From Rusavskia elegans (taxonomy: Eukaryota > Ascomycota > Lecanoromycetes > Teloschistales > Teloschistaceae): a DNA stretch of 64,000 bases. Of the stretch, positions 11,972-23,455 are shown piece after piece (within the stretch, counting starts at the first letter, position 1; every line of letters starts with the position of its first letter). The notes below the pieces were generated by a model that worked only from the letters and a program-made list of their open reading frames with translations, searched no databases and was not told the DNA's origin. The position numbers and the translations under genes were made by a program. Location of the stretch: positions 1 through 64,000 of the forward strand of contig SAUG01000160.1 of the NCBI GenBank assembly GCA_011316305.1. Direction: 5' to 3'.

Positions 11972-12921
11972 TTAGTTATTTGTTTTGATTTTAGTACCCG
12001 GTAAACCAGTGGTTCGGTAAGTAAATCAAGCGTTGGTATATCAGTATTAAATATACGGTAGCAGAACTTATATTCTAGTTTAATTAACGTAAATAACGGT
12101 ACTTTCTATAGAATTTTAATTTAAATTTACTTAGTAATATAACGTATCCTTCTATTAATAATTTAACGTAGAGATTTTTATAGTTAAATATACCTCGCAG
12201 TTATCGTTTTTTCTTTATTTACTAGTAATATAAGCCTAAAAGCCTTTACGTATATATATACTCCCGTAATAGCTATAGCTGTAAGCTAAACTAAATAGTA
12301 GTATCTATATCCGTAATAACTATATCTACCCGCGCGGTTATCGACTATCTCGTTATAACTAGAGCAACCTATTTCGACTTTAACCTAGATCTCCTTTTTA
12401 CTACCTTTAAAACGCGCTATCTAACTTCTCTATCCCCCTTTAACCTAATCGACCGGGTAAAGCTTCTAGCTATAGTAGCTAGCGTACTACCTAGCGACCC
12501 TTTTAAAACTAGGTAGGCTAAAGAGTACTTTAATAGCTTAACGGAGCGTTTAGATATAGGTTATATAATAAATATAGCCGATATAATAAATATAGATAAT
12601 TGCTTCGCAGTATAGTAGGTAGATATAGCAGAAATATTAGATACTCCTAATTATTTATAACGTCGAAGAAAGATTGGTAGATCGAGGACTGTAAGTAACG
12701 AAGTTATACTTATATAGTAGAGGATTCGTAATCGAATAAAAAAGAAAATAGTTAATATAATTAACTACGCTGTAAATTTTATCTAATAAACTATATATTT
12801 TTAGCTGTAAAAATTTTTTTATACGTAAAATATAATAATCGTTGCCGTATATAACGTTGATGAAATATATATATATATATAAAAACTTAATATAACCCCA
12901 GATAGAAGCCTTCCAGGGAGG
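11972..12921 (-). mobile_element. R950 retroposon, full-length copy 1 (950 bp)
   Basis: Exactly 950 bp between 13 bp TSDs AAGATAAAGTTAT (11959-11971 and 12922-12934), inserted in an LTR. In minus-strand orientation it starts CCTCCCTGGAAGGCTTCTAT, contains a (TA)n tract, and ends with a GGTTC/GAACC stem-loop region followed by an A/T-rich tail (AAAACCAAAA...). A tail plus ~13 bp TSDs implies target-primed reverse transcription, as for LINEs, SINEs or retrocopies. Both strands can be read through stops in 12300-12600, so no coding frame can be assigned. I do not recognise the family. Confidence 0.82.
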
Positions 12922-12934
12922 AAGATAAAGTTAT

Positions 12935-13606
12935 AATATTATAAATCGTTTTTATTACGTAGATAATTATAAAAAATTAATAAAAGCGATATTTAGTAAT
13001 TATATTAATAGCTAATAGAAAAAGCTATCTAATAGAAAAAAAAAACGATATATATAAATAAAAGTAGCCGCTATAGCCGAAGGTAGCCGCAGGTATTTAG
13101 TATCGGTTTATAAAAGCGGCTTTTATAGCTAGCGTCGCCCTGCGCTAATTAGTTTTTCGTCTAGTCAATCCAGCGCTGGTATTCTGATAAATTTATAGAC
13201 GTAATACAATTCCACAGGAATACTTTACGTTTATTAGTCAGACAAGCGATCTAATAGTTTAATCTAGTTAAAACCGCTAAAGCTGTAGGAATATAGCTAT
13301 TTAGTAAAACGATTCTAGCGAATACGACGGCTCTATAGTTATATATATCGCTTTTTATATCTAATAGATAGCTTTAATGGTTTGTTAGTAATATAATTAT
13401 CAAATACTACCCTGTTTATTTTTTAAAAATATCTATATAACAAATACGTTTTATAATATTATAATTTTACTTTTATAGCTATACGGGATTAGTTGTAATA
13501 ATCTATACTAGAAATTTCTTACTATTTTATAGTTCGGACTATATTTATAGCTATAGCTATATTAAAATAGAATATTTTCTAATATATATAAATATTATAT
13601 TATAAT
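12935..13606. repeat. head-to-head LTRs forming an imperfect inverted repeat
   Basis: The remainder of a minus-strand LTR (12935-13206) directly abuts a plus-strand LTR (13207-~13606) that lacks its first ~11 bp (it begins at CAATTCCACAG). The distal halves of the arms are recognisably complementary, e.g. AATATTATAA-containing blocks near 12940 and 13455. The plus LTR opens the old element described next. No 5 bp TSD can be tested on this side. Confidence 0.7.
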
Positions 13607-13944
13607 AATTTACTATATTAATTCTATTATTACGTTCTATAAAACGAACCGATACTATTAAAACGGCTACGTTAAATATTTATAAAGGAAATAAGAAATC
13701 ATTAAATTTATAATTTATCTAAATAAATATTTATTATATATTATATATTAATTAGTTTTCTAATAAAGTAATTATAGTTATAATTTTTATATTATATCTA
13801 GAAATAATTATTTTTAATTAAATATACTTCTATATAAAAGATTATTTTAATAATCCGAAAAATTAAAAAGATAATAAAATAATTTATATATTTTAAAATT
13901 TTAGTAATCTAATTATAGTTATAAAAGAAACTTTTAATAATAAT

Positions 13945-14456
13945 TAGATTGGTTACTTCGGTACGGATTTCTATTAGTATTTTAGAAATTCGATTCGAAT
14001 TTTAATAAGTCGGTTTAATTCGATCCGCTAAACGATATAGATCGGTTTCTAAAATTGGAACCGAAAATTAAATCGGATTATAAAATTGAAACCGATAGAA
14101 ATCTAATCTAATCTATGAAATCTTCTATATATAGTATTTTACTATAATTAATATAATAGATATTAAATTTATTTATTTTATCTAGAGATAATTTATATAG
14201 ATAATATATTTTCTTTTATTAAATTAATTATTAAATCTATTGATATTATTTTTATATTAGAATTATATTTTTATACTAGGTTTTAGCGGTTTTAGTAGAT
14301 TAAATCCGGGAATTCGGGTTCGATCCGGAACCGAATCGATTCGGTATCTAGAAAAATCGGAACCGACTCGGTTTAGTATCTAGAAAAGTCGGAACCGACT
14401 CGGTTCGAACCCGGAATATAAACTCGAATTTAAAATCCGACTCGACGGCCAGTCAA
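13945..14456. mobile_element. hAT deletion derivative (512 bp)
   Basis: Left end TAGATTGGTTACTTCGG, right end ...GACGGCCAGTCAA. TSDs ATAATAAT (13937-13944) and GTAATAAT (14457-14464). Colinear with 9509-10023 including GAACCGA/TCGGTTC repeats near 14320-14410. Inserted in gag. Confidence 0.9.
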
Positions 14457-14814
14457 GTAATAATAATAAAAATAAAATAAAAGTTAAAAAAATAATAGTT
14501 CTAAAATAATCTGAATCTATAGCTATTTATATTATATAGTTTAGAATGTAAATTTATATTATAATCTAAAAAGAAATAATTCTAAAAATCTATTTCTATA
14601 AAAGATTTAATGAAAAAATTAAAAAAAATATAGTAGCGATCGAAAAATCTAGTTTATTAACGGAATTAATAGAACTACTCTAAAGATTAACACTAGATAA
14701 TATAAAAAATATATTAAAAAATAGATATTTAATAAAATAATATCTATTAAAAGATAGTTTAAAGGAAAACTAATAGAATTTAATATTATTAAAACTAGAA
14801 GATCGCGAATTAAA

Positions 14815-17800
14815 TATTACGTCCACGATTCCACAGAGACGCGCTGGAAAATTGGCCAGGCAAGCGAATCTAATTATCTATAGCCGTCTATAGCCGCTAT
14901 AATCGACTTTTATAATAAGGTTTTTCAGCGGACAGCTATCTATCGATACTATCGGCTATTTTCGTTATATATATCGCTCCTTTATTTCTATTAGATAGCT
15001 TCTTTTATTAGTCGTTAATATAATTATAAAATACATTTTAACTATTTTCTATTAATTACCTCTATATTATAGACGCTTTATAATATCGTAACTATATCTT
15101 TACGGCGGCGCGGGATTAGTTATAATAACCTACGCTAGGATTCTCTTACTATTTAGTCGTTCGGACTATACCTACGGCTATAGCTAGGTTCGAGTATAAC
15201 GCCTTTTAATATTTGAAGATATTATACTTTAATAATTTACTATATCAGTTTCGTTACCCCGCTTTATAGAGCGAAGCGATATTATTAAAATAGTAATACT
15301 AAATATCTATAAAAGAGATAGAAGATCTTTAAAACCTTAGTATATATAGATAAATATCTACTTTATATTATATATAAACCAGTTTCTAAACGAAGTAGTT
15401 AAAATTCTATTAATTATAATCTATTTAGAAAAAACAGCCTTTAATTAGATTTAACCCTATATAGAAGACTATCTTAATAACCCTAAAAATAAAAAGAAAA
15501 AAAAATATTTTAGATATTCTATTATTTCGGTAATCTAATTATAGCTATTAAAGAAACCTTTAGAAGTAATAATAAAAATAGAGTAATAATAAAGAAACTA
15601 ATAGTTCTAAAGTAATAGAAGTCTGTAGCTATCTATATTATTTAATTTAAAATTTTAGTTTATAATATAGACTAGAAAGTTTTAGTTTTAAAAGTTTATT
15701 TTTTTAAAAGATTTAGTAGTAGAGTTAAAGAAGCTATAATAGTAATCGAAGAATCCGATTTATTAGTAGATCTAATTTAACTAGTAATAAAAATTGATAC
15801 TAGATAGTAAAAATAATATATTAATTAATAGACGCTTAATATAATAGAACCCGCTAAAAAATAGTCTAAAGGAAATTTAATAGAATTTAATATTACCGAA
15901 ACTAAAAGATCGCGAATTGAAACTTATTACTAATATAAAAAGATAGAATATTTTAAAAGAAATTACTTAAATAAAAAGATAATAGAGGTAACAAAATTCT
16001 AATTTAAAGTAATAGAAGAATTATCTAGAAAAATAACTAGAAAAAATAAAACTAAAAGTTAGATAGCCTGCTATAAAAATAAATACCTTATCTATTTATT
16101 AGATAAAGAAAGGTCGGGTTAATATTCTATAGAATTAAAGAAAGTAGTAAAGAAGCCTATATTAGAATCTAAACTATATAAAACGGAATTATTTTTTTAT
16201 TATAGTACCTTTTAAAATTAAAATCGGAAATTATAAAACGATAGCTTTTATAAATAGAAAAAAAAAAATTATAAAAGGATTATACGACTAGATTAAAGGA
16301 TATATTTAATAATATTCCCGGTAAAATAATAGAATTATAAATATTAAAATCAAATTAAAAAACGGATTTATCGGAATATCCGTTTTTATAATAATCGAAA
16401 GTCTTAAATAGTATATTATTCTAGAAAATAAATAGTAAGAATTAATTTTAGAAATACTAGTATAAGAAAGTATAGTTAAAAAAAGAAAAGAATTATAAAT
16501 AATGAATTTTCTTATATATAAAAACCTTTTATATATCAAATTAGATATTAGATTAAATACGAACTATAAATAAATTAAAAAAATTAATATCTTTTTTAAA
16601 TAGAGAGAAAAAGTTTAGAAAATAAAGATTTAAAATAAATACTATTATTTATTAATATAATTAGCCTTTAAATATAATAAAATACAGGAGATAATCTAAG
16701 AACTATAAATAGAAGATATTAAAAAATCTATAGGAATATTATTAAAAAAAATAGAGAAAATCGAATATAATTCTATATCTAAACCGAATAAATATCTAGA
16801 AAACGGAATACCGGACCCTATATTAAATATATAACTAAAAGATAAATAGTCTCTAACTTTATTATTATAGAACGAAATAGTTACTAAAGAATAAAAGTAA
16901 GCGAAAATATTAGAGAATCTAGATATAATTTATAATACTAATATATAATTTAAAAGAAATAGAAACAGTATAAAGAAATCTTTAACTAGATATTCTTTTA
17001 TACGCTTATTAAATCTAGAGGTTAAGAAAAATTAAACTCCTTTTAAAATTAATCTAAATTAATTAAATTAGAAATAGAAATAGATTTAACGGATACCTTT
17101 TATATAGCTAGTATAAAATCTATAAAAAAGTAGAATATAATTAGATTATCGAGTTTATTAAAATAAGATAATATATATTATTTCTAAATAATAAAACTAC
17201 TTTTACGTTTATTTAAAGCGCGATAATAAATAATAAAATACTTTTATTTTTTAAAAAATCGGCAGAAATCCGATTTCTAAATAAGATATTTATTATAATA
17301 TTCCTTTTTAAAATCTAAAAATAATTTAATATAACGTCGCGCTTTAGTATACTTATTAAAAATATTCCTAATATTAGATCGGAATTTATTTTTTTTATTT
17401 TCGAAACGTTTCTCTATAGATATTAGCGGCTAGAAGAACTATAATAATTAAACTAATATATAGATAGTATTAGAAATTAAGAAATCGTAAAACTTTTAAA
17501 TACGAGTATATTGCCTATAAGTATTACTATTTACTTCGACTCTATATTCTTTTAAAGGATTATAGATATAAAAGCTATAAAGAAAAAATTTAATAATACT
17601 TTTCGACTAAATTTAATAAAAAGACTTTAAACGATTACCTTTTTAAAAACGTATAATAAGAATATTGAAAGAAGAAAAATAAAAGAAAAAGAAAAGGATA
17701 AACCTTAAGAACCCTATATATAGAAAAGCTTAGCAGAAAACGATATAAAAAGGGCCGTATTATATTTATAATTCTATAGAAGCGCGTTAGAAAATTAACT

Positions 17801-18169
17801 AGGTAAACGAGCCTAATTATCTATAGCCGTCTATAACTACTATAGCCGACCTTTATAATAGAATTTCTTAGCGGATAGCTATCAATCGGTACTATTAGCT
17901 ACTTTCGCTATATATATCGTTCCTTTATTTCTATTAAATAGCTTCTCTCGTTAGTCGTTAAAATAATTATTAAATACGTCTCTACTATTTTCTATTAATT
18001 ACTTCTATAATATAAATACTTTATAATATCGTAACCGTACCTTTACGGCTACGTAGGATTAATTATAATAACCTACGCTAGAATTTCTTTACTATTCGGT
18101 AGTTCGGACTACGCCTACGGCTGTAGCTAGGCTCGAATATAATATCCTTTAACGTATAAAGACGTTATA
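14815..18169 (+). mobile_element. full-length gag-type LTR retrotransposon (3355 bp)
   Basis: LTRs 14815-15226 and 17758-18169, both 412 bp; exact TSD TTAAA at 14810-14814 and 18170-18174. Internal region 2.53 kb. A purine run ATAAAAAGGG before the 3' LTR (about 17744-17753) is a candidate polypurine tract. The 5' LTR keeps CCACGATTCCACAG and AAAATTGGCCAGGCAAGCG. Inserted into the old gag element's zinc-knuckle region. Confidence 0.93.
15240..16990 (+). pseudogene. Gag relic of the 14815-18169 element
   Basis: Same Gag as at 5000-6660 and 62330-64000, riddled with TAA/TAG. The zinc knuckle near 15920-15965 again reads tyrosine in place of the CCHC ligands (E-T-Y-Y-*-Y...E-Y-F-K-R-N-Y). Downstream KIGNYKTIAFINRKK near 16210 is the protease-like position, again without a D-S/T-G triad. 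A 77-codon open frame on the opposite strand inside it (16306-16539) is only a gap between stops in AT-rich DNA. Confidence 0.7.
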
Positions 18170-18925
18170 TTAAAATTTATTATTTATATAAAAAATCGAA
18201 TATTTTAAATAAATAATCTAACTAAAGATATTATTAAAGTAATCGAATATTAATTTAAAGTAATAAAAAGTTTACTCGAAAAAAAAAGCTAGAAAATATA
18301 TAATAAAAAATTAGATAGTTGATAATAATAGTAATTACTCTATCTTTTTAAAAAAAAGAAATTAAAGAAATATTCTATAGATTTAAAATATATATAAAGG
18401 ATAAAAGATTTTATTAAAAAATTAAAACGATATTAAAAAGAAAAACTATTTATATTAGCGTTTAGAATTAAAATCGGAAATTATTAGAAAATAGCTCTAA
18501 TAAATAGAGAAAAAGAAATCAAAATTATAAAAAAACTATACGAAGAAATTATAAAATATATTCTAAAATACTATTAGAAAGAAAATAATAAAATTATAGA
18601 AATTAAAGTTAAAATAAAAAATGGATTTATCGGAACTACGAATTTTATCGTAATTATAAATCTAATATAGTATATTTTTAAAAAAACGAATAGTAAAAAT
18701 CGAATTCTAGAATATTCATATAAAAAAGTAATAAATAAAAAAGATTAGAATTTTAAATAATATATTTCCTCGTATAAAAGAACTTCCTATATAAAATATC
18801 TAATATTATTTTTTTCGTAAATCATTAACAAATCCGAAATCTAGATAAAAAATTTAAAAAAGAAAATAAAATATAGAAAATGAAAATTTTATAAAAATAG
18901 AAATATTTATTATAATAGTTAAATA

Positions 18926-19117
18926 GTTTAGTTAATTTTATTTGGTTTTGGTACCCGGTGAACCAATGGTTCGGTGAGCAAATCAAGCGTTGATATACCA
19001 GCATTAAATACACGGTAGCAGAACTTATACCCCAGTTTAGTTGACGTAAATAACGGTTCTTTCTATAGAATTTCAATTCAAATCTACTCAGCAATATGAC
19101 GTATCCTTCCACCGATA
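18926..19117 (-). mobile_element. R950 retroposon, 5'-truncated short copy 2, nearly unmutated
   Basis: About 190 bp of the tail-proximal end, flanked by AATAGTTAAATA (18914-18925 and 19118-19129). It keeps abundant CA and TG (TTTGGTTTTGGTACCCGGTG, GAACCAATGGTTCGGTGAGC, CAGCAATATGACG) and so is the best unmutated view of this part of the family. An open frame of 95 codons on the minus strand (18825-19112) overlaps it only because RIP-made stops are missing; I do not call it a gene. Confidence 0.82.
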
Positions 19118-19630
19118 AATAGTTAAATAATAGATTTAATAAAAGTTAAAAATTAGTTTAAAAACTATAGATAGAATTTTTATTCAAAGAATTCTAATAA
19201 AGCGAATATAGCTATCTTTTAAAATAGAGTTTGGAAATAGAATATCTTAGAGACAAATATTCGTTCTTGAATAAAACGTCGATATAAAATTATCTAAAAC
19301 GTTAAATTAATTTGAAATCTATTAAAAGTAAAAATCTAGTTAGTTAAAAAGATATATAGATTTTAATTTAATCGATAGTTTAATTTTACAAGATTTTTAA
19401 TAAAATATCTCCAATTTATCTAATAATAGATTTATTTAAACTAGCTATTAACATTAAATTAATAGCTAAACGATTGAAATAACGAGTTAACTGGATATCC
19501 ACTCGATAATAGCCAGAGGTTAACTAGAAGTTAATTAGAAATTAAAGTGAACTAGAAGTTCGAATATTAATTTTCTAAAAAACTATATTTAAATAATCGA
19601 TTCTCGCGTAATTAATTAATTAGTAGTACT

Positions 19631-19790
19631 TAGACTGACCGTCGGGTCGGGTCGCCATCTAAAAATCAGAAACCGGAACCGAGTTTCTAGCCCGAATAGA
19701 TAACTGCTAGACTCGAACTGGTAATTTAGTCGCGTTAGACTCGTTTATCGCGGTTTGGCGAGTTTTTGGCGAGTTTTCGCGGCCGATCTA
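19631..19790. mobile_element. hAT MITE, 160 bp
   Basis: TAGACTGACCGTCGGGTCGG... to ...CGCGGCCGATCTA. TSDs GTAGTACT (19623-19630) and GTAATATT (19791-19798) differ by G/A and C/T. Same length as the MITE at 11260-11419 but internally different. CA/TG are retained. Confidence 0.88.
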
Positions 19791-19889
19791 GTAATATTGG
19801 TTTAGATTAGATAGATAGATTAATTCCATATCACGTGACTCTTTGAATCTCACCTAGTAAAATTCTGATTACTAATTCTGATTACTAAG

Positions 19890-19915
19890 CAGTCCAGAGT
19901 TCGAATCCCGTAAAA
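19890..19915 (+). other. isolated tRNA B-box-like motif
   Basis: CCAGAGTTCGAATCCCGT has the T-arm form GTTCGAATCCC. No cloverleaf or A box is visible upstream, so it is a relic or chance match and not a tRNA gene. Confidence 0.35.
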
Positions 19916-19952
19916 ATCTCTTTTTAGAAATTTTTATCCGATTTTTACGCTT

Positions 19953-20060
19953 TCTATAGGGTATCTAGAATATTTAAATCGACGAATTGGGCTAGTATTT
20001 TACGTATCTATAGGGTATCTAGAATATTTAAATCGACGAATTGGGCTAGTATTTTACGTA
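19953..20060. repeat. perfect 54 bp tandem duplication (two units)
   Basis: Units 19953-20006 and 20007-20060 begin TCTATAGGGTATCTAGAATA and are identical; a third unit starts (TCTATA) and stops. Absence of differences points to a recent duplication, or to tandem repeats too short to be a RIP target. Confidence 0.95.
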
Positions 20061-21888
20061 TCTATAAGTTCGTTTATTTCCAGGCCAATTTTAATATTTA
20101 TAAAGGTTAGAAAAACTCGCTGTTAATTAGATATTGAATAGACATTAAAAATTCAATTCGTTATTAATAAGATATCTACTAGTTAATTAACTGCTAGTAA
20201 ACTTCTAATAACTAATAAAATTTAGTTTAAACTAAATATAAAGTATGTATATAACTTTTGAGTATCTAATACAGCGAGCGAATTTTTAATTCGGTTAAAC
20301 TAACCATCAAAGAAACGTCTTCAAAGAGTTTTCGCGAACAACGAATTTTTAACCAATCGAATATTAATAAATCATTGACGTATTGTTCAAGAAACAGCTA
20401 TTAGCCTCTAAAATAAGAAATACTAGACTCTATACTAAATATATAATCGAGAGACGAAGATATAAACTAGTTTCTATCTTTATTATTATAGGACGAAATA
20501 GTAGTTAAAGAATAAAAATTAGCTGAAATTTTAAAAAACCTGGAAGTATTTAATGATATTAACGTATAATTCGAATTACAAAGGATATTAGATAAAGAAA
20601 TCTTTAACTAGAAACTTTTTTATATATTAGTTATCTCTATTAGCTTGAAAAAAATAAATTTTCTTAAAAATCGATTAAATTCTTCTGAATCTAAAATCAA
20701 TGTTAATATATTAAATATCTTTTATACGGTTAGCGTAAAAGAATCGGTCGAATTAAAGGAAATAGAATTATTAATTTTATCGGATTTTAATAAAACGTAT
20801 TATATCTAGATAATAAAATTATCTTCCGTTATTTTAAAAACATTAAAGTATTAAACAAAGAGAACTTATTTTATAAATAATTAACGAAAATAAAATCCGT
20901 AAACGAATGAATTATTTTAAACTTTCTTTTAGCGGAAATATAACGACTGGATTTTTTAGTTTTAAATTAAATATTTAGATATAATATCCTCGATACTGAT
21001 ATAAAACTTCGTCTTTTTCGATTTAAATTATTTCCATTTAAAAATTAATAAAATAAACTAAAAATAGATTAAAGAACGTATAGATTGATTTCGAAATAAA
21101 AATATTATAAAGTTTTTTAGACGTCGTATACTTTCTATAAATATTAATATCTGGAAAAATCTTATAAACTTTCGATTAATCGCGCGAGTAACGACTATAA
21201 AGAAATAGTATTATTTTCCTTCGACGTTATATATATTAACAAAGCTTTAGATAAAAAACGGAACGATATATAGTAAATTAAAATATAGAAAATAGTTCTT
21301 ATACCGTGTATTCAACGCTAGCGTACCAATACTAAAGTGAATTGTTCACGGAACCGACGGTTGATCGGATACCAAAAAAATAAATAAAACAATAAAATAA
21401 AGAAAAAGAAAAATTAATAGAGATAAAACGGATTTATATCTCGTAGATATAATACGTTAGATAAAAAATATTATAGAAAGGACCGAACTACGTTTATAAT
21501 TCTATAGGATTATTTACGTTTATTAATAAAATAAACTGACTAGTAGCCTAATATAGTTAGAACTACTAGAACCGTAGAATAGCTACTATTTAATAGATTG
21601 ACTCTATCGGACGCGTCGAGTTTATTATTATATAAATCGCTTATTACTTCTATTAGATTGTATTTTTTATTAAATATTAATATAGTTACTAAATACTAAT
21701 CCGTTTATTATTAATAATTATCTACGTCATAAAAACGTTTTATAATATTATAATTTCACCTTTATAGCTGTACAAGATTCGTTACGATAATCTATACTAG
21801 GAATCTTCTACTATTTAGTAGTTCGGACTACGCCTACGGCTGTAGCTAGGCTCGAACGTAACGTCTTTTAATATATAGAGACGTTATA

Positions 21889-22850
21889 TCTTATTCTAGC
21901 TAGAATAATCTATTTCGATTTCTATTAAAATTTTTTTTTACTACTTTTAAAACCCGCTATTCAATTTTTTTACACTTTTTTAATTTAATTAATCGAGTAA
22001 AGCTTCTAGCCGTAGTAGCTAGCGTATTATCTAGCAACCTTTATAGAGCTATAGAAAATAAAAAGTATATTGAAAATTTAATAGAACGTTTAGATTTAAA
22101 TAATATAATAAATACGGCCGAGGCGACGATTATAGATAATTACTCCGCAGTATAGCAGGCGGATATAACGGAAATACTAGAAATTTATTATTATTTATAA
22201 TATCGAAAAAGGACTGAATAAATAGTATTTGAATTTAGTAGAAAATTCGTAATCGCGAATAAAGAAAAAAATAGTTGATATAAAAATAATTAATTATATT
22301 ATAAACTTTGCCTTACGATTATATTTTTAGCTATAAAGATTTCTTTATATATATATATAATAGAGCCTAGATAGCGTAGTAGTAACGCTGCGTAACCTAG
22401 AGGCCCGGCGGATCCAGCGCTTTTCGGAATTAACGGAATTAATTCGATAGGTCGGAGGTTCGAATCTCTCGAAGGCTAACCTAATATTTAAGTTTTTTTT
22501 ATCGACTCTAGTCGATTTCTATAGAGTTTTAAAATATAAAAAGACTAGATAGTAGATCGTTTCGGCCTAGCCCGATCGATCGAAGAAAATTAAATTAATT
22601 AAAATTAAATAGATTACGGTTTCCTTCTAGATTTTAGTCTAGATCTAGCTTTTTCGGGAGTCCTTAATTCGAGTTCTCGGTAGAATACTTAAATACTAAA
22701 TAATTATATAATCTAATCGAATTAGCGCCTCTAGTATTAAATTCGTAAAAGATTAAAATTAAAAATCCGAATAATTAATCGTATATATATATATATAAAT
22801 ATAATAATCGCTGCCGAATAGAACGTTAATAAAATGTATATATTTATTTA
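21889..22850 (-). mobile_element. R950 retroposon, copy 3, 5' (true orientation) portion, split by a SINE
   Basis: R950 sequence at 21889-22363 and 22798-~22850; the tail-proximal half is missing, replaced on the left by the 3' LTR ending at 21888. SINE S2 sits in the TA-rich tract. Right of it, a 3' fragment of another R950 starts at once. Confidence 0.75.
22364..22797 (+). mobile_element. tRNA-derived SINE, copy S2
   Basis: Head AGCCTAGATAGCGTAGTAGT (A-box region), GCCCGGCGGATCCAGCGC, then GGTCGGAGGTTCGAATCTC (B box) at ~22452-22470, followed by a body shared by all copies and a (TA)n tail at 22782-22797. Because the target is itself TA-rich, the TSD is ambiguous. Confidence 0.88.
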
Positions 22851-23455
22851 ATTAAATTATTTTGATTTTAGTATCCGGTATACCAGTGATTCGGTAAACA
22901 AATCAAATATTAATATTAGATTGGCTACTTCGGATCGAATTTCTATCGAATTCTATAATCCGACCCGATTTTTTAGCGAGTCGAACCGGTTCGACCCGCT
23001 AAACAGTCGGGTCCGAATCGAATCCGAAAATCTAACGAGAATCCGCTAAATCTTTATTAATAATTAAATATAGAATAAATTATACTATTAAATATACTAT
23101 ATAAATAATATAGTTAGATAATATATCTAGCTAGCGTAGTTAATTGATAAGAACTTTTATAAATAATTTATATAATTTATATACTTGAAATATATAAGTT
23201 ATATAGATTTAGCGAATTAATTAAATCGGATCGGATTATATAACCCGATTCGAAAATCGATTCGAATCGAACTATAGAATTTTCTAATCCGATTCGATTC
23301 GAATCGGATTAGTTAACTTTAATTCGAAATCCGACCCGACAACTAATCTAATTAGAATATCAGTATTAAATATATAGTAAAAGAATTTATATTTTAACTT
23401 ATATAACGTAAATAACGGTTTTATAGAATTTTAATTCAATTTTATTTAGTAATAT
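22851..23455 (-). mobile_element. R950 retroposon, copy 4, 3' fragment split by a hAT
   Basis: Tail-proximal ~170 bp of R950 at 22851-22916 and 23351-23455, interrupted by the hAT 22917-23350. It lies head-to-tail between copies 3 and 5. Confidence 0.75.
22917..23350. mobile_element. hAT deletion derivative (434 bp)
   Basis: Left TAGATTGGCTACTTCGG, right ...GACAACTAATCTA (RIP form of GACGGCCAGTCTG). TSDs ATTAATAT (22909-22916) and ATTAGAAT (23351-23358) both derive from GTTGATAT of the R950 target, as seen in the unmutated copy at 18926-19117. Confidence 0.85.

Larger units (their letters stand above)
9275..13206 (-). mobile_element. older gag-type LTR element, minus strand, 3' end lost or hidden behind insertions
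   Basis: The internal gag/protease-like region runs right to left from ~11832 to 9275, matching 30980-32456 of the better copy. Its 5' LTR (minus strand) is 11833-11971 plus 12935-13206, 411 bp once R950-1 is removed. It has been hit by the Fot1-like element (left edge, TA at 9275), a hAT (9509-10023), a SINE (10811-11210), another hAT (11260-11419) and R950-1 (11972-12921). The matching 3' LTR is not seen to the left of 3627, where hAT sequence lies, so the element is incomplete in this window. Confidence 0.75.
19190..20400. other. lightly RIP-mutated island, no gene recognised
   Basis: This ~1.2 kb interrupts the old gag element and still contains CA/TG dinucleotides, unlike its flanks. 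It holds a 160 bp hAT MITE (19631-19790), a CACGTGA palindrome-type motif at ~19833, a duplicated CTGATTACTAATT (19862-19886), a B-box-like GAGTTCGAATCCC (~19897-19909) and a 54 bp tandem duplication (19953-20060). No terminal repeats or TSD were found for the island, so its origin is unknown. Confidence 0.5.
13207..21888 (+). mobile_element. old, diverged gag-type LTR element with several insertions
   Basis: 5' LTR 13207-~13606; 3' LTR 21486-21888. The two differ from each other and from the other LTRs more than the rest do, so this is an old or variant copy. Gag-derived internal pieces lie at 13607-13944, 14457-14814, 18170-18925, 19118-~19190 and ~20400-21485. Insertions: hAT 13945-14456, gag element 14815-18169, R950 fragment 18926-19117 and an island at ~19190-20400. 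The 3' LTR abuts R950 sequence at 21889, which continues an R950 copy whose other part is not found to the left, so the locus was rearranged. Confidence 0.7.

Noticed and set aside
12300..12700. Protein-coding gene within R950
   Set aside because: Both strands can be read with few stops in different copies, and no frame is clearly better conserved; no start or family recognised.
16306..16539. 77-codon open frame on the minus strand
   Set aside because: It lies antisense within a dead gag, is Ile/Tyr/Phe-rich and not conserved as a protein; a chance gap between stops.
18825..19112. 95-codon open frame on the minus strand
   Set aside because: It overlaps the barely RIP-mutated R950 fragment and continues into gag; openness comes from fewer RIP stops, and full-length R950 copies do not support this frame.
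22364..22480. Possible tRNA gene
   Set aside because: A- and B-box-like sequences exist but the acceptor stem does not close and the same head begins four other copies with a common 300 bp body; it is a SINE.
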